Source: Paracoccus limosus
GTDB lineage: Bacteria > Pseudomonadota > Alphaproteobacteria > Rhodobacterales > Rhodobacteraceae
DNA length: 44,760 bases
Assembly (NCBI RefSeq): GCF_009711185.1
Contig: NZ_WMIF01000030.1
Location: 1 to 44,760, forward strand
Direction: 5' to 3'
In this document: positions 33,403 through 42,590 of the stretch, in pieces
Numbering within the stretch: the stretch's first letter is position 1
Layout: the number at the start of each line of letters is the position of its first letter
Notes under the pieces: model-generated
Seen by the model: only the letters and a program-made list of their open reading frames with translations
Databases searched by the model: none
What the model was told of the DNA's origin: nothing
Position numbers and translations under genes: made by a program

Positions 33403-34449
33403 TCAGAAGTCGTAATCTGCCATATTGTCCTTGGTCACGCCGACCCAGCCTGCGCCATAAAGCAGGCCCGGATTGGCCGCGTCCGGCGCGGTCAGGTCGG
33501 TATAGCCTTGCAGGCCAAGGTTCAGTCCCGGCTTGATCTGGTCCTTCTTGCCTTCCAGCGCGGCGACGGCCAGCATGTTCATCGCATAGCCCGCGACCGC
33601 CGGATCCCAGAACTGGATATACTGGATATCGCCGTTCTGCAGATACTCGCCCGCGACCGAGGGCAGGCCGGTGCCGGCAAAGAACACCTTGTCCTTGAGC
33701 CCGCCTTCGGCGATCAGCCGCCCTGCCCCGGCCGAGGTCGGCATCGGCCCGCCAAGGATCCCGGTGATGTCGGGATAGGTGGTCATCGCCTCTTTCAGCT
33801 TGGTATAGTCGATGGCGGCATCATCGGCGGTTTCCAGACGGTCGCCGACAAGGCTCATCTGCGGATAATGCTCTTTCTGATAGGCGACGGCGCCGTCGAT
33901 CCATTCCATCTGGCTTTTCGAGGTCAGCGAGCCGACGGTGGCGACGTATTTGCCCTTTTCGCCGGTGTATTTCGCCAGTTCCTTCATCAGATTGGCGCCG
34001 TAAGCGAGGTTGTCGAAGGCTTCGAGGTCGTAATCGGTGTTCTTGATGTTCGAGGCTTCATGCGTGATCACCACGATGCCGCGCTCGCGGGCCTTTTGCA
34101 GCACCGGCTCGACCGCCTCGACCGAGAAGGGCACGACCGTGATCGCATCCACGCCCTGCGCGATCAGGTTTTCGATCAGTTGCACCTGCGCGGCCGCATC
34201 GGCCTGACTGGGCCCGACCATCCAGACATCGTTGCCGGTGTCGTCCTTGAACTGCTCGATGCCGGCGCGCATCCGGTCGAACCAGGCGATGCCATCGACC
34301 TTGACCACAGTGGCGATGGTGTATTTCTTGCCATCCTTGGTCGCGATCAGGTCCGAGTTGACTTTCGAGACGTCAACCACCTGCTCGGCCAGCACCGGCG
34401 CAGCCAGAAACGACAGCGTCAGCGCAGCTGACGTCAGCAGAATCTTCAT
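33403..34449 (-). CDS. Sugar ABC transporter substrate-binding protein (RbsB-like)
   Basis: 348 residues. Residues 1-21 form a Sec signal peptide ending APVLA before EQ. The mature protein is a Peripla_BP_4 type sugar binder: RMRAGIEQFKDDTGNDVWMVGPSQADAAAQVQLIENLIAQGVDAITVVPFS, then VVITHEASNIKN and YDLEAFDNLAYGANLMKELAK. This wording is closest to autoinducer-2/rhamnose-type binding proteins, so the ligand may not be plain ribose. The ATG at 34449 has GAGGAAA upstream. It is the first gene of the operon and divergent from deoR. Confidence 0.92.
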   Translation of the reverse strand: MKILLTSAALTLSFLAAPVLAEQVVDVSKVNSDLIATKDGKKYTIATVVKVDGIAWFDRMRAGIEQFKDDTGNDVWMVGPSQADAAAQVQLIENLIAQGVDAITVVPFSVEAVEPVLQKARERGIVVITHEASNIKNTDYDLEAFDNLAYGANLMKELAKYTGEKGKYVATVGSLTSKSQMEWIDGAVAYQKEHYPQMSLVGDRLETADDAAIDYTKLKEAMTTYPDITGILGGPMPTSAGAGRLIAEGGLKDKVFFAGTGLPSVAGEYLQNGDIQYIQFWDPAVAGYAMNMLAVAALEGKKDQIKPGLNLGLQGYTDLTAPDAANPGLLYGAGWVGVTKDNMADYDF

Positions 34450-34508
34450 CGAATTTCCTCCCCAATGCCCCGCTGCGCGTTCCTCCCCGCGTCGCGGCGC
34501 CTTTGCCC

Positions 34509-34532
34509 ATATTGATCGGATCGATTCAATAT
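34509..34532. promoter_or_regulatory. Inverted repeat in the divergent SBP/deoR promoter region
   Basis: ATATTGA (34509-34515) and TCAATAT (34526-34532) are perfect 7-base arms with a 10-base spacer, in an AT-rich island inside otherwise GC-rich DNA. ATTCA/ATTG direct repeats follow at 34524-34546. It lies between the binding-protein gene and the DeoR gene, where a DeoR operator is expected. Confidence 0.55.
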
Positions 34533-34625
34533 GATTGCATTCATTCAAAACCGGCGGCATTCCGTCAACTGAAACTTTCCGGGCGGCGGGTCTGGACGGC
34601 GGCAGGCAGCAGAACGGGGTGCGGC

Positions 34626-35348
34626 ATGGCAAGACCATCGGGCAAGGCGCAACGGATCGCGGCGCTGGCCGAGCTGTGTCGCAGCGGCGCCATCGTGCAT
34701 ATCGCCGATGCCGCGCGCCATACCGGCGCCTCGCAGATCACCATCCGGCGCGATCTTGACGAGGGGGCCGAGGGGCTGGTCTGCCTTGGCGGCTATGTCA
34801 TGCTGGCCCTTGAGGGGGCCGAGGGCTATTCGCTGAGCGCCGCGCAGGACCGCGAGGCCGAGGCCAAGCGGGCCGCTGCCGCCGAGGCTGCGGCGCTGAT
34901 CGAGCCGGGCGACACGGTGTTCATCGACTGCGGCACGACGACGCCGCATCTGGCGGCGCGGATTCCGCAGGAGGCCCATGTCACCGTGGTGACGCAGGCG
35001 CTGAATATCGCCGATGCGGTGGCGCGGCTGGCCGGGGTGAACCTGATCCTGCTGGCCGGGATCTATCACCGGGAAACCGGCAGTTTTTCCTCGGACGAGG
35101 CGGTGGCGCTGCTGCAAAGGATCAATCTCACCAAAGGCTTCTTTTCCGCCGCAGGTGTCCATGAAACCGAAGGCGTTACCTGTTTCCATTTCCACGAGGT
35201 CGAGGTGAAACGGGCGGCTCTGGCGCGCTCGCGCCAGCGCTATCTGCTTTGCGATCCCTCGAAACTGGGCAAGCTGCGCCCGGCGACCTATGCCCGGCTC
35301 GATGCCTTTGACCGCTGGATCGGCCGACCCGCCCTGCCCCGGCGATAA
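34626..35348 (+). CDS. DeoR family transcriptional repressor
   Basis: 240 residues. The N-terminal helix-turn-helix covers about residues 8-45 (HIADAARHTGASQITIRRDLDE), and the DeoRC sugar-phosphate sensor domain follows, with IEPGDTVFIDCGTTTPHLAARIP, VVTQALNIADAVARL and LLAGIYHRETGSFSSDEAVALL. The usual HGGA motif after the HTH reads CLGGYVML. It should be inactivated by a sugar phosphate made by the kinase or used by DeoC. The ATG at 34626 gives the standard length; the frame is open upstream. It is divergent from the transport operon. Confidence 0.9.
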   Translation: MARPSGKAQRIAALAELCRSGAIVHIADAARHTGASQITIRRDLDEGAEGLVCLGGYVMLALEGAEGYSLSAAQDREAEAKRAAAAEAAALIEPGDTVFIDCGTTTPHLAARIPQEAHVTVVTQALNIADAVARLAGVNLILLAGIYHRETGSFSSDEAVALLQRINLTKGFFSAAGVHETEGVTCFHFHEVEVKRAALARSRQRYLLCDPSKLGKLRPATYARLDAFDRWIGRPALPRR

Positions 35349-35616
35349 AATCCCGCGGCACAGCCTGCACCGGCCGGCGCAATGCGGCCGGATGTTGGCC
35401 CAAGACCGCCATGCCACCGAATTTCCGATGCCCCAAGCAGGGTCAGCCGGCGGAATCTGGCGCAAACCGCCGATGCTTCCATGCAGGTCAATTAGATCTT
35501 TAGTATAGTTATGTGCTGGCCTATCCTGCCAATATCTCCAAACTATTCCCATGCTCGTGCTGCCACGGGTCTGCGGGCACATAATTATCGAACATATTTA
35601 GCCGATCGAGGATATC
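35349..35616. other. Intergenic region with hairpin, between deoR and the Hint gene
   Basis: CCGGCCG (35370-35376) pairs with CGGCCGG (35385-35391), a perfect 7-bp stem shortly after the DeoR stop and a plausible terminator. From about 35490 the DNA becomes AT-rich (ATTAGATCTTTAGTATAG), probably the promoter area of the Hint-domain gene. No gene is seen. Confidence 0.5.
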
Positions 35617-36823
35617 ATGGCGACTTATACCTATCCCGGCTCGCCCACCACCCTGACCCTGACCGGCCGCCAAGCTGATACCATTGTCGGCAATGGTATC
35701 CGTGCCGATTCCAGCGTGACGGTCAGCGTCTCCGGTGGTGGTAAGACGTTGACCATGAACGATGCTTTCGTGACGCTGGACGAAACCGGTGGCAACGGGC
35801 GGTTCATTCTGAACAACTCGGCGCTGGTCATCGGCGAGGATGCAAAGCCGCGTTATGTCGACTTTGGCACCGGAAACAGCACCGTCCAGCTGCCCGAAAG
35901 CGCCTATACTCAGCACGGGATGGACAACACCAGCTTCAGCGGGTTCAAGGCGGGCGACGGTATCTTCGCCCCCGATGGCTATGTGCTTTCGAATATCGTC
36001 TATAGTCCCAAGAACAATTCGCTGGTGATCACGATGACCCCCGAGGGCGGCGGCGCCAGCCATGATGTCCACTTCGGTTCGGTAAGCGATGCCGATGGCC
36101 ACGATTATCCTGCGGGCTTTTTCCAGATCACCGCAGATGGCACCGCCATTGCCCATGGCCCGATCGTCGGGCCGGTGATCTGCTTTGCCCGCGGCACCCT
36201 GATCCAGACGCCAGACGGTCCGCGCGCCATCGAGGATCTGCACCCCGGCGATCTGGTGCTGACGCTGGATCATGGCGCGCAGCCGCTGCGCTGGATCGGC
36301 GCGATCCGCGTCGGTGCGACATGGCTGGCGTTGGCGCCCCGGCTGCGGCCAATCCGTATCCGCGCCGGCGCTTTGGGTGCGGGCTTGCCGGCGACCGATC
36401 TGGTCGTCTCGCCCCAGCACCGCGTTCTGGTGCGGTCGGCCATCGCGCAGCGCATGTTCGGCGCGACCGAGGTGCTGGTCGCGGCCAAGCAGCTTGTGCA
36501 GATCGACGGTATCGACATCGCCACCGACCTGCCCGAGGTGGAATATTTCCACCTGCTCTTTGACCGGCACGAGGTGGTGATCGCCAATGGCGCCCCGACC
36601 GAGACGCTGTTCACCGGCCCCCGAGGCGCTGAAGGCTGTCAGCCCCGCCGCGCGCGAGGAAATCCTGACGCTGTTCCCGGAACTGGCCTCGCCCGAGCAT
36701 ATACCGGCCTCGGCGCGGCTGCTGCCCTCGGGGCGCATGGGGCGCAAGCTGGCCTCGCGGCATTTGAAAAAGCGTCGGCCGCTGGTCGATGCCCGGCTGA
36801 GTGAAGGTGCGACTGAGAAATAA
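35617..36823 (+). CDS. Hint-domain protein with a one-base frameshift near the C-terminus
   Basis: The first 190 residues are a Ser/Thr/Gly-rich beta-type region without signal peptide. The Hint (hedgehog/intein) domain begins with the nucleophile Cys189 in VICFARGTLIQTPDGPRAIEDLHPGDLVLTLD and continues through VVSPQHRVLV and LPEVEYFHLLFDRHEVVIANGAPTETLFTGP. There the reading frame changes: the expected continuation (EALKAVSPAAREEI, FPELA, RKLASRHLKKRRPLVDARL) lies in the +1 frame and ends at 36823, while the annotated frame runs into low-complexity residues to a stop at 36804. Such proteins in Rhodobacteraceae are often secreted by type I systems. Sequencing error or true mutation are both possible. 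Confidence 0.8.
36618..36622 (+). other. Frameshift site (run of five C) in the Hint gene
   Basis: GGCCCCCGAGG contains five C. With four, Thr-Gly-Pro would be followed by Glu-Ala-Leu-Lys, matching the downstream family-like sequence in the +1 frame. A homopolymer slip is the simplest cause. Confidence 0.75.
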
Positions 36824-36865
36824 TCTATTGTAGTTAGATGATTGCGATATATTCCTCACCTGGTT

Positions 36866-37711
36866 TCACAGGTTCAGGACTTGCCCCGCGACATGGCTGC
36901 GTGTCGCGCCGCCGACCCAGATCTGGCCGGCGGGATCGCGCGACAGGTGGATGCGGCCAAGGCGGCCCAGACGCGTGCCTTGGGCGGCGACATAATCATC
37001 GGTGACAAGGCCGGTCGCATACAGCCATTGCGCGACCGAGGCATTCAGGCTGCCGGTCACCGGGTCCTCGACGATGCCGCCCTGTGGATCGCTGAAAAAG
37101 GCGCGCAGCTCGAACGCGGTTTCGCTGCCCGGCGCACAGGGTCCGACCACGCCCACGTCGATGCGCCCGGTCCAGCTGCGCAGCGGCTCCAGCGCCAGCA
37201 CCCTTTCGGCCGAAGCCAGACGGATTCCCAGCCAGCCTGGGCCGTTGTCGATCCAAGCGGCATCCATGATCTCGCCCGGCTCGATCTGCAACAGGCGCTG
37301 CGCTGCGTCCAGTTCCTGCGGCGTGGGAGCGCCCGAGCGGATCAGTGGCGGCGCGGCAAAGGCCAACCCGCCGGGCGTGCGGCGGATTGGCACCAGCCCG
37401 GCGCCGCAGTCCTGGACGATCTCGGTCGCGTTCCGGGGCTGACCGCCGGCCGTCAGCCATGCGTGACAGCTGCCCAGCGTGGGATGGCCGGCAAAGGGCA
37501 TCTCGCGGTCCAGCGTAAAGATCCTGACCCGGTAATCGGCGCGCGGATCGCGGGGCGGCAGCAGAAAGGCAGTCTCGGACAGGTTGAACCAGCGCGTCAG
37601 CTGCTGCATCCGCTCGGTGGACATCTCCTCGGCTCCAAGGATGACCGCCAGCGGATTGCCCGACAGCGGCGCGGCGCCAAAGACATCGACCATCTGAAGG
37701 GCAAGGGGCAT
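36866..37711 (-). CDS. PhzF family isomerase-like protein
   Basis: 281 residues with both pseudo-symmetric halves of the PhzF fold. The N-terminus reads VDVFGAAPLSGNPLAVIL, the catalytic acid is Glu46 in NLSETAFLLPP, and FAGHPTLGSCHAWL and EDPVTGSLNASVAQWL are the two signature blocks. These are cytoplasmic isomerases or epimerases of small acids; the substrate is unknown. The ATG at 37711 has AGGAAA upstream; an open frame extends to 37807 but adds unrelated residues. No phenazine genes are near, so a phenazine role is unlikely. Confidence 0.9.
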   Translation of the reverse strand: MPLALQMVDVFGAAPLSGNPLAVILGAEEMSTERMQQLTRWFNLSETAFLLPPRDPRADYRVRIFTLDREMPFAGHPTLGSCHAWLTAGGQPRNATEIVQDCGAGLVPIRRTPGGLAFAAPPLIRSGAPTPQELDAAQRLLQIEPGEIMDAAWIDNGPGWLGIRLASAERVLALEPLRSWTGRIDVGVVGPCAPGSETAFELRAFFSDPQGGIVEDPVTGSLNASVAQWLYATGLVTDDYVAAQGTRLGRLGRIHLSRDPAGQIWVGGATRSHVAGQVLNL

Positions 37712-37828
37712 GGGATTTTCCTGTGGTGCGGGGCGACCGATGGCGTGATCTTTCCGCGCTTCACGCCCGCGCCGCAAGGTGGCGCTGCCTGCGGCGCGGA
37801 TCGACATGACCCGGTTGCTGGCCGGGCT

Positions 37829-38842
37829 TTAGCGCGCGCCACCTGCAACCTTGGCCCCGTCCCTGGCCTCGCGGCGAAAGGCGGCCGGGGTGGTGCCGAT
37901 ATGTTTCAGGAAGGCGCGGTGAAAGGCGCTGGGTTCGCCATAGCCCAGCCGCTCGGCGATCTCGGCCACGCTGAGCCCGGTGTCGCGCAGCAATTGCCGC
38001 GCGCCCTGCAACCGGATCTCGGCCCGGATCGCGGCATAGCCCTGCCCCTCGGCGCGCAGGCGGCGGCGCAGCGTGGCGGGTGACAGCCGCAGATCGGCGG
38101 CGAGCCGGTCGAAATCGGGCCAGTCGCGCGGCGCCATCGCCTGCAGCCGCGACCGGATGCGCGCCGTCAGCCCCTGATCGTGGCGATAGCGGATCAGGAT
38201 ATTGGCCGGCGCACCGCGCAGGAAGCCTTGCAGCGCGGTTTCCTGACGGATGATCGGCAAGGCCAGATAGCTTGCGGCAAAGGTCAGCCGGCTGGCGGGC
38301 TGGTCGAAATGCACCGGCGCGCCGAAGAACTGGCGATAATCGGCGCGGTCGACCGGCGCCGCGCAGGCGAAATCGACCCGCATCAGGGCGATGCGCCGCC
38401 CGATCAGCCAGCACATCAGCCCCAGCAGCAGCAGCCAATAGGTGCGATAGGCAAAGGCCCGGCGCGGTGCGGCGCGGTCGCTCAGCCGGATCTCGGCCAG
38501 CCCGTCCTGCACGCTTAGCGTGCCGGTGGGATCGTCCAGCAGCACGCCCAGAAACAGCAGCGCCCGGCGCAGGGCGTTTTCCAGCGTGCCGGCATGGACC
38601 GTCGCCTGACACATCAGCTTGAAGCTGCCGGGCCGCATCGGGCGCGCGCCTTCGGCAAAGAACTCGTCGCCGACGGCTTCGGCGATGGCCAGCCACAGCC
38701 TGCCATATTTCAGGTTCGACACCGGCTGGCTGCGGTCGTGGATGCCCGCCTGCGCCAGCAGGGGCGCGGGGTCGATGCGCCGCCGCCACAGGCATCCCAG
38801 CGCGTCCTCGACGAAGCCGGGCGAGATCATGCGCCGTTCCAT
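37829..38842 (-). CDS. AraC family regulator, OruR/ArgR type
   Basis: 337 residues. The N-terminal two thirds match the Arabinose_bd-type domain of OruR/ArgR regulators (PGSFKLMCQATVHAGTLENALRRALLF, FDQPASRLTFAASYLALPIIR), and the C-terminus is an AraC double HTH (LAADLRLSPATLRRRLRAEGQGY, VAEIAERLGYGEPSAFHRAFLKHIGTTPAAFRR). The ATG at 38842 has AAGG six bases upstream; an in-frame TTG at 38860 is less likely. It is divergent from the acyl-CoA operon 125 bases away and likely activates it in response to a fatty or branched acid. Confidence 0.9.
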   Translation of the reverse strand: MERRMISPGFVEDALGCLWRRRIDPAPLLAQAGIHDRSQPVSNLKYGRLWLAIAEAVGDEFFAEGARPMRPGSFKLMCQATVHAGTLENALRRALLFLGVLLDDPTGTLSVQDGLAEIRLSDRAAPRRAFAYRTYWLLLLGLMCWLIGRRIALMRVDFACAAPVDRADYRQFFGAPVHFDQPASRLTFAASYLALPIIRQETALQGFLRGAPANILIRYRHDQGLTARIRSRLQAMAPRDWPDFDRLAADLRLSPATLRRRLRAEGQGYAAIRAEIRLQGARQLLRDTGLSVAEIAERLGYGEPSAFHRAFLKHIGTTPAAFRREARDGAKVAGGAR

Positions 38843-38966
38843 GCGCGACCTTTCTCGCAAAACCGATCAAATTATCTGTCCGAGAATGTCATTGTTTGCA
38901 ATGCCTCCTGCGCTAAGCTGATCGGGAACTCGGAGGAACCGCATCGCGGTGAGTGGGAGGATCAGC

Positions 38967-40619
38967 ATGATGTCCAAGGAACCGGGCCGGGACAGGCCGG
39001 GCTATGAACAGGCCGTGGCACGCTTCAGCATCGAGGCGGCCATGGCAGCCCTGCAGGGCGATCTGGCAGAAGGCGTCAACGCCTGCGTCGAATGTTGCGA
39101 CCGGCATTGCGGCACCGACCGCGTGGCGCTGCGCTGCGTTTCGGCCGAAGGCGCCGAACGCAGCTATACGTTCGAGGAGCTGCGCGAGCTGTCGGCGCGC
39201 ACCGCGAATCTCTTGCGCGACAAGGGCATCAAGCCGGGCGATGTGGTGGCGGGGCTTTTGCCGCGCACGGTCGAACTGGTCGCGGTCATTCTGGGCGCAT
39301 GGCGGCTGGGGGCGGTCTATCAGCCGCTGTTCACCGCCTTTGGTCCCAAGGCGATCGAGCACCGGCTGAAGACCAGCGGCGCCAAGATGGTGGTGACCAA
39401 TACCACCCAGAGGCCCAAGCTGGACGAGATCCCCGATTGCCCGCTGATGGCGACGGTGGGCGACGGCGTGCCGGCCAGCGACGTGGATTTCCGCGCCGGT
39501 GTGGCTGCCGCCTCGGATGCGTTCGAGCCGGTGATGCGGCGGGGCGACGATCTGTTCATGATGATGTCCACCTCGGGCACCACGGGCCTGCCCAAGGGTG
39601 TGCCGGTGCCGCTGCGCGCGCTGCTGGCCTTTGGCGCCTATATGCGCGACGCCATCGACCTGCGCGACGGCGATGTGTTCTGGAACATCGCCGATCCGGG
39701 CTGGGCTTACGGGCTTTACTATGCGCTGACCGGGCCGCTGCTGCTGGGTCAGGCGACGATCATCTACGAGGGCGGCTTCACCGCCGCCTCAACCTTCGAT
39801 CTGATCGCGCGGCTGGGGGTGACCAACCTTGCCGGCTCGCCCACCGCTTTCCGGCTGCTGATCGCGGCGGGCCCCGAGGCCGCCGCCGGCGTCAAGGGCC
39901 GGCTGCGCGTGGTCAGTTCCGCCGGCGAGCCCCTGAACCCCGAAATCATCCGCTGGTTCGAGCAGAATCTGGCCGCGCCCATCCATGACCATTACGGCCA
40001 GACCGAAATGGGCATGTGCGTGAACAACCACCACGGGCTGGACCATCCGGTGCGGCCGGGCTCGGCGGGGCTGGCGATGCCGGGTTATCGCGTCGTGGTG
40101 CTGGACGAGGCCGGGCGCGAACTGGGTCCGAACCAGCCCGGCATCCTTGCCATCGACCTGCAGCAATCGCCGCTGATGTGGTTTTCGGGCTATCTGCATA
40201 AGCCTCCGCTTTCGGGGCGCTATTATTCCACCGGCGATTCCGTCGAATTCGAGCCGGACGGTTCGATCAGCTTCATCGGCCGGGCCGATGACGTGATCAC
40301 CAGCTCGGGCTATCGCATCGGGCCCTTCGACGTGGAAAGCGCGCTGATCGAGCATCCGGCGGTGGTCGAGGCGGCGGTGGTCGGCGTGCCCGACCCCGAG
40401 CGGACCGAGATCGTCAAGGCCTTCGTCATCCTTGCCAAAGGGGCCACGGGCAGCGAGGCGCTGCGCGAGGAATTGCAGGCCCATGTCAAGCGCCGGCTGT
40501 CGGCACATGCCTGGCCCAAGCTTCTGGATTTCGTCGAGGAGCTGCCCAAGACGCCCAGCGGCAAGATCCAGCGTTTCCTGTTGCGCAAGGCCGAGGTCGA
40601 GAAACAGGCCCAAGGGTAA
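38967..40619 (+). CDS. AMP-binding acyl-CoA synthetase
   Basis: 550 residues of the ANL superfamily. It activates a carboxylic acid to acyl-AMP and then acyl-CoA. Motifs in order: MMSTSGTTGLPKGVP (P-loop), HDHYGQTEMG, YYSTGDSVEFEPDGSISFIGRADDVITSSGYRIGP (hinge) and KTPSGKIQR, with catalytic Lys533. It resembles acetyl-/medium-chain (ACSM-like) enzymes more than long-chain FadD. The ATG at 38967 has GGAGG seven bases upstream; the GTG at 38949 in the same frame lies before this site. First gene of an operon with four beta-oxidation-type genes, so a short or branched acid is a likely substrate. Confidence 0.93.
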   Translation: MMSKEPGRDRPGYEQAVARFSIEAAMAALQGDLAEGVNACVECCDRHCGTDRVALRCVSAEGAERSYTFEELRELSARTANLLRDKGIKPGDVVAGLLPRTVELVAVILGAWRLGAVYQPLFTAFGPKAIEHRLKTSGAKMVVTNTTQRPKLDEIPDCPLMATVGDGVPASDVDFRAGVAAASDAFEPVMRRGDDLFMMMSTSGTTGLPKGVPVPLRALLAFGAYMRDAIDLRDGDVFWNIADPGWAYGLYYALTGPLLLGQATIIYEGGFTAASTFDLIARLGVTNLAGSPTAFRLLIAAGPEAAAGVKGRLRVVSSAGEPLNPEIIRWFEQNLAAPIHDHYGQTEMGMCVNNHHGLDHPVRPGSAGLAMPGYRVVVLDEAGRELGPNQPGILAIDLQQSPLMWFSGYLHKPPLSGRYYSTGDSVEFEPDGSISFIGRADDVITSSGYRIGPFDVESALIEHPAVVEAAVVGVPDPERTEIVKAFVILAKGATGSEALREELQAHVKRRLSAHAWPKLLDFVEELPKTPSGKIQRFLLRKAEVEKQAQG

Positions 40620-40628
40620 GGACGGAAC

Positions 40629-41396
40629 ATGGATATTCGGGACAAGGTGGTTCTGGTCACCGGCGCGGGCTCGGGCCTTGGGGCGGCGGTGGCGCGGATG
40701 GCGGTTGCGGCAGGGGCGCGGGTCGCGGCTCTGGACGTGAATGCCGGCGCCGGGGCGGCCATCGTGGCGGAACTGGGCACGGCGGCGCGCTTTCTGCGCG
40801 CCGATGTGACCAGCGCCGACGAGGGCGCGGCGGCGGTCGCGGCCACGGTCGAGGCCTTTGGCCGGCTGGATGTGGCGGTCAGCTGCGCCGGCATCGCACC
40901 GGGCGAAAGGATCGTCGGCCGCGATGGTCCGCAGCCGCTGGAAAGCTTTGCCCGCGCCGTCCAGATCAACCTGATCGGCACCTTCAACATCCTGCGGCTG
41001 GCCGCCGATGCCATGGCGAAAAACACGCCGGACGCGGGCGGCGAGCGTGGGGTGATCATCAACACCGCCTCGATCGCGGCTTTCGACGGGCAGATCGGTC
41101 AGGCGGCCTATGCCGCCTCAAAGGGCGGCGTCGCGGCGCTGACCCTGCCCGCCGCGCGCGAACTGGCCCGGCACGGCATCCGCGTCGTCGCCATCGCACC
41201 GGGCATCTTTGCCACGCCGATGATGGCCGGCATGGCCCCTGAGGTGCAGGACAGTCTGGGCCGCACGGTGCCCTTCCCCTCGCGGTTGGGCGATCCGGCG
41301 GAATATGCCGGGCTGGTGCGCCATATCGTCGAAAACGCCTATCTGAACGGCGAGGTCATCCGGCTGGATGGCGCGCTGCGCATGGCACCGAAATAA
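40629..41396 (+). CDS. SDR family 3-hydroxyacyl-CoA dehydrogenase (type II, HSD10-like)
   Basis: 255 residues. NAD-binding TGAGSGLG at 11-18, then DVNAG at the end of the second strand with the acidic residue that favours NAD, and the catalytic triad Ser148, Tyr161 and Lys165. The sequence pattern ([50 protein letters not shown]) is that of type II 3-hydroxyacyl-CoA dehydrogenases, which oxidise 3-hydroxy-2-methylbutyryl-CoA in isoleucine breakdown and other short 3-hydroxyacyl-CoAs. It lies nine bases after the synthetase gene and 12 before the thiolase. Confidence 0.9.
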   Translation: MDIRDKVVLVTGAGSGLGAAVARMAVAAGARVAALDVNAGAGAAIVAELGTAARFLRADVTSADEGAAAVAATVEAFGRLDVAVSCAGIAPGERIVGRDGPQPLESFARAVQINLIGTFNILRLAADAMAKNTPDAGGERGVIINTASIAAFDGQIGQAAYAASKGGVAALTLPAARELARHGIRVVAIAPGIFATPMMAGMAPEVQDSLGRTVPFPSRLGDPAEYAGLVRHIVENAYLNGEVIRLDGALRMAPK

Positions 41397-41408
41397 GGAG
41401 ATGCGGAG

Positions 41409-42590
41409 ATGAGCACCGATCCGACTGTCATCACCGGCGCCGCCCGCACGCCCATGGGGGCGTTTCAGGGCGATCTGGCCGAACTGGCCGCCGCCGATCT
41501 GGGCGCGGCCGCGATCCGGGCGGCGCTGACGGGGCTGGACCCGCAGGCGGTAGACGAGATCCTGATGGGCTGTGTGTTGCCCGCGGGGCAAGGTCAGGCC
41601 CCGGCACGGCAGGCGGCGCTGATCGCCGGTCTGCCGCTGGCGGCCGGCGCCACGACCGTCAACAAGATGTGCGGCTCGGGCATGAAGGCCGCGATGCTGG
41701 GCCATGACCTGATCCTTGCCGGATCGGCGGATGTGGTGGTCGCGGGCGGCATGGAGAGCATGTCGAACGCGCCCTATCTTTTGCCCAAGGCGCGGGCGGG
41801 CTACCGCATGGGCCACGGTCAGGTTCTGGATCACATGTTCCTGGACGGGCTGGAAGACGCCTATGACAGGGGCCGCCTGATGGGCACCTTCGCCGAGGAT
41901 TGCGCCGAGAGCTATGGCTTTAGCCGCGACGAACAGGACGCATTCGCCATCGCCTCGCTGAGCCGCGCGCAGGCGGCCATCGCCGAGGGGCGCTTTGCCG
42001 CCGAGATCGCGCCGGTCACCATCGAGGGCCGCACGGGCACCCGGATCGTCACCACCGACGAGTCGCCGGGCAAGGCGCGGCTGGACAAGATCCCGACCCT
42101 GAAGCCCGCCTTCCGCAAGGGCGGCACGGTGACGGCGGCGAACTCCAGCTCGATCTCGGACGGGGCGGCGGCGCTGGTGCTGATGCGGCAATCGCAGGCC
42201 GAACGCCACGGGCTGGTGCCGCGGGCGCGCATCATCGGGCATGCGACATTTGCCGATGCGCCGAACCTGTTCCCGACCGCCCCCATCGGCGCGGTGCGGC
42301 GACTGCTGCAGCGGACCGGCACCACGCTTGGCGATTACGATCTTTTCGAGGTGAACGAGGCCTTTGCCGTCGTCGCCATGGCGGCGATGCGCGACCTTGG
42401 CCTTGCGCATGATATGGTGAACGTGAACGGCGGCGCCTGCGCGCTTGGCCATCCGATCGGCGCCTCGGGCGCGCGGGTGCTGGTCACGCTGCTGGCGGCG
42501 CTGGAAAACCGGGGACAAAGGCACGGCATCGCCACCCTCTGCATCGGCGGGGGCGAGGCGACGGCCATGGCAATCGAGGTGCTGGCATGA
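41409..42590 (+). CDS. Acetyl-CoA C-acyltransferase (thiolase)
   Basis: 393 residues, the standard thiolase length. The nucleophile is Cys88 in [10 protein letters not shown], the second-site residues are His348 in GHPIGASG and Cys378 in CIGGGEA. It cleaves a 3-oxoacyl-CoA (or 2-methylacetoacetyl-CoA) with CoA to acetyl-CoA and a shorter acyl-CoA, or runs in the condensing direction. A GGAG lies directly before the ATG. The stop overlaps the start of the acyl-CoA dehydrogenase gene (ATGA). Confidence 0.95.
   Translation: MSTDPTVITGAARTPMGAFQGDLAELAAADLGAAAIRAALTGLDPQAVDEILMGCVLPAGQGQAPARQAALIAGLPLAAGATTVNKMCGSGMKAAMLGHDLILAGSADVVVAGGMESMSNAPYLLPKARAGYRMGHGQVLDHMFLDGLEDAYDRGRLMGTFAEDCAESYGFSRDEQDAFAIASLSRAQAAIAEGRFAAEIAPVTIEGRTGTRIVTTDESPGKARLDKIPTLKPAFRKGGTVTAANSSSISDGAAALVLMRQSQAERHGLVPRARIIGHATFADAPNLFPTAPIGAVRRLLQRTGTTLGDYDLFEVNEAFAVVAMAAMRDLGLAHDMVNVNGGACALGHPIGASGARVLVTLLAALENRGQRHGIATLCIGGGEATAMAIEVLA

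Noticed and set aside
36866..37711. Phenazine biosynthesis
   Set aside because: Only a PhzF-like fold is present; no other phz gene is near, and PhzF homologues are common without phenazines.
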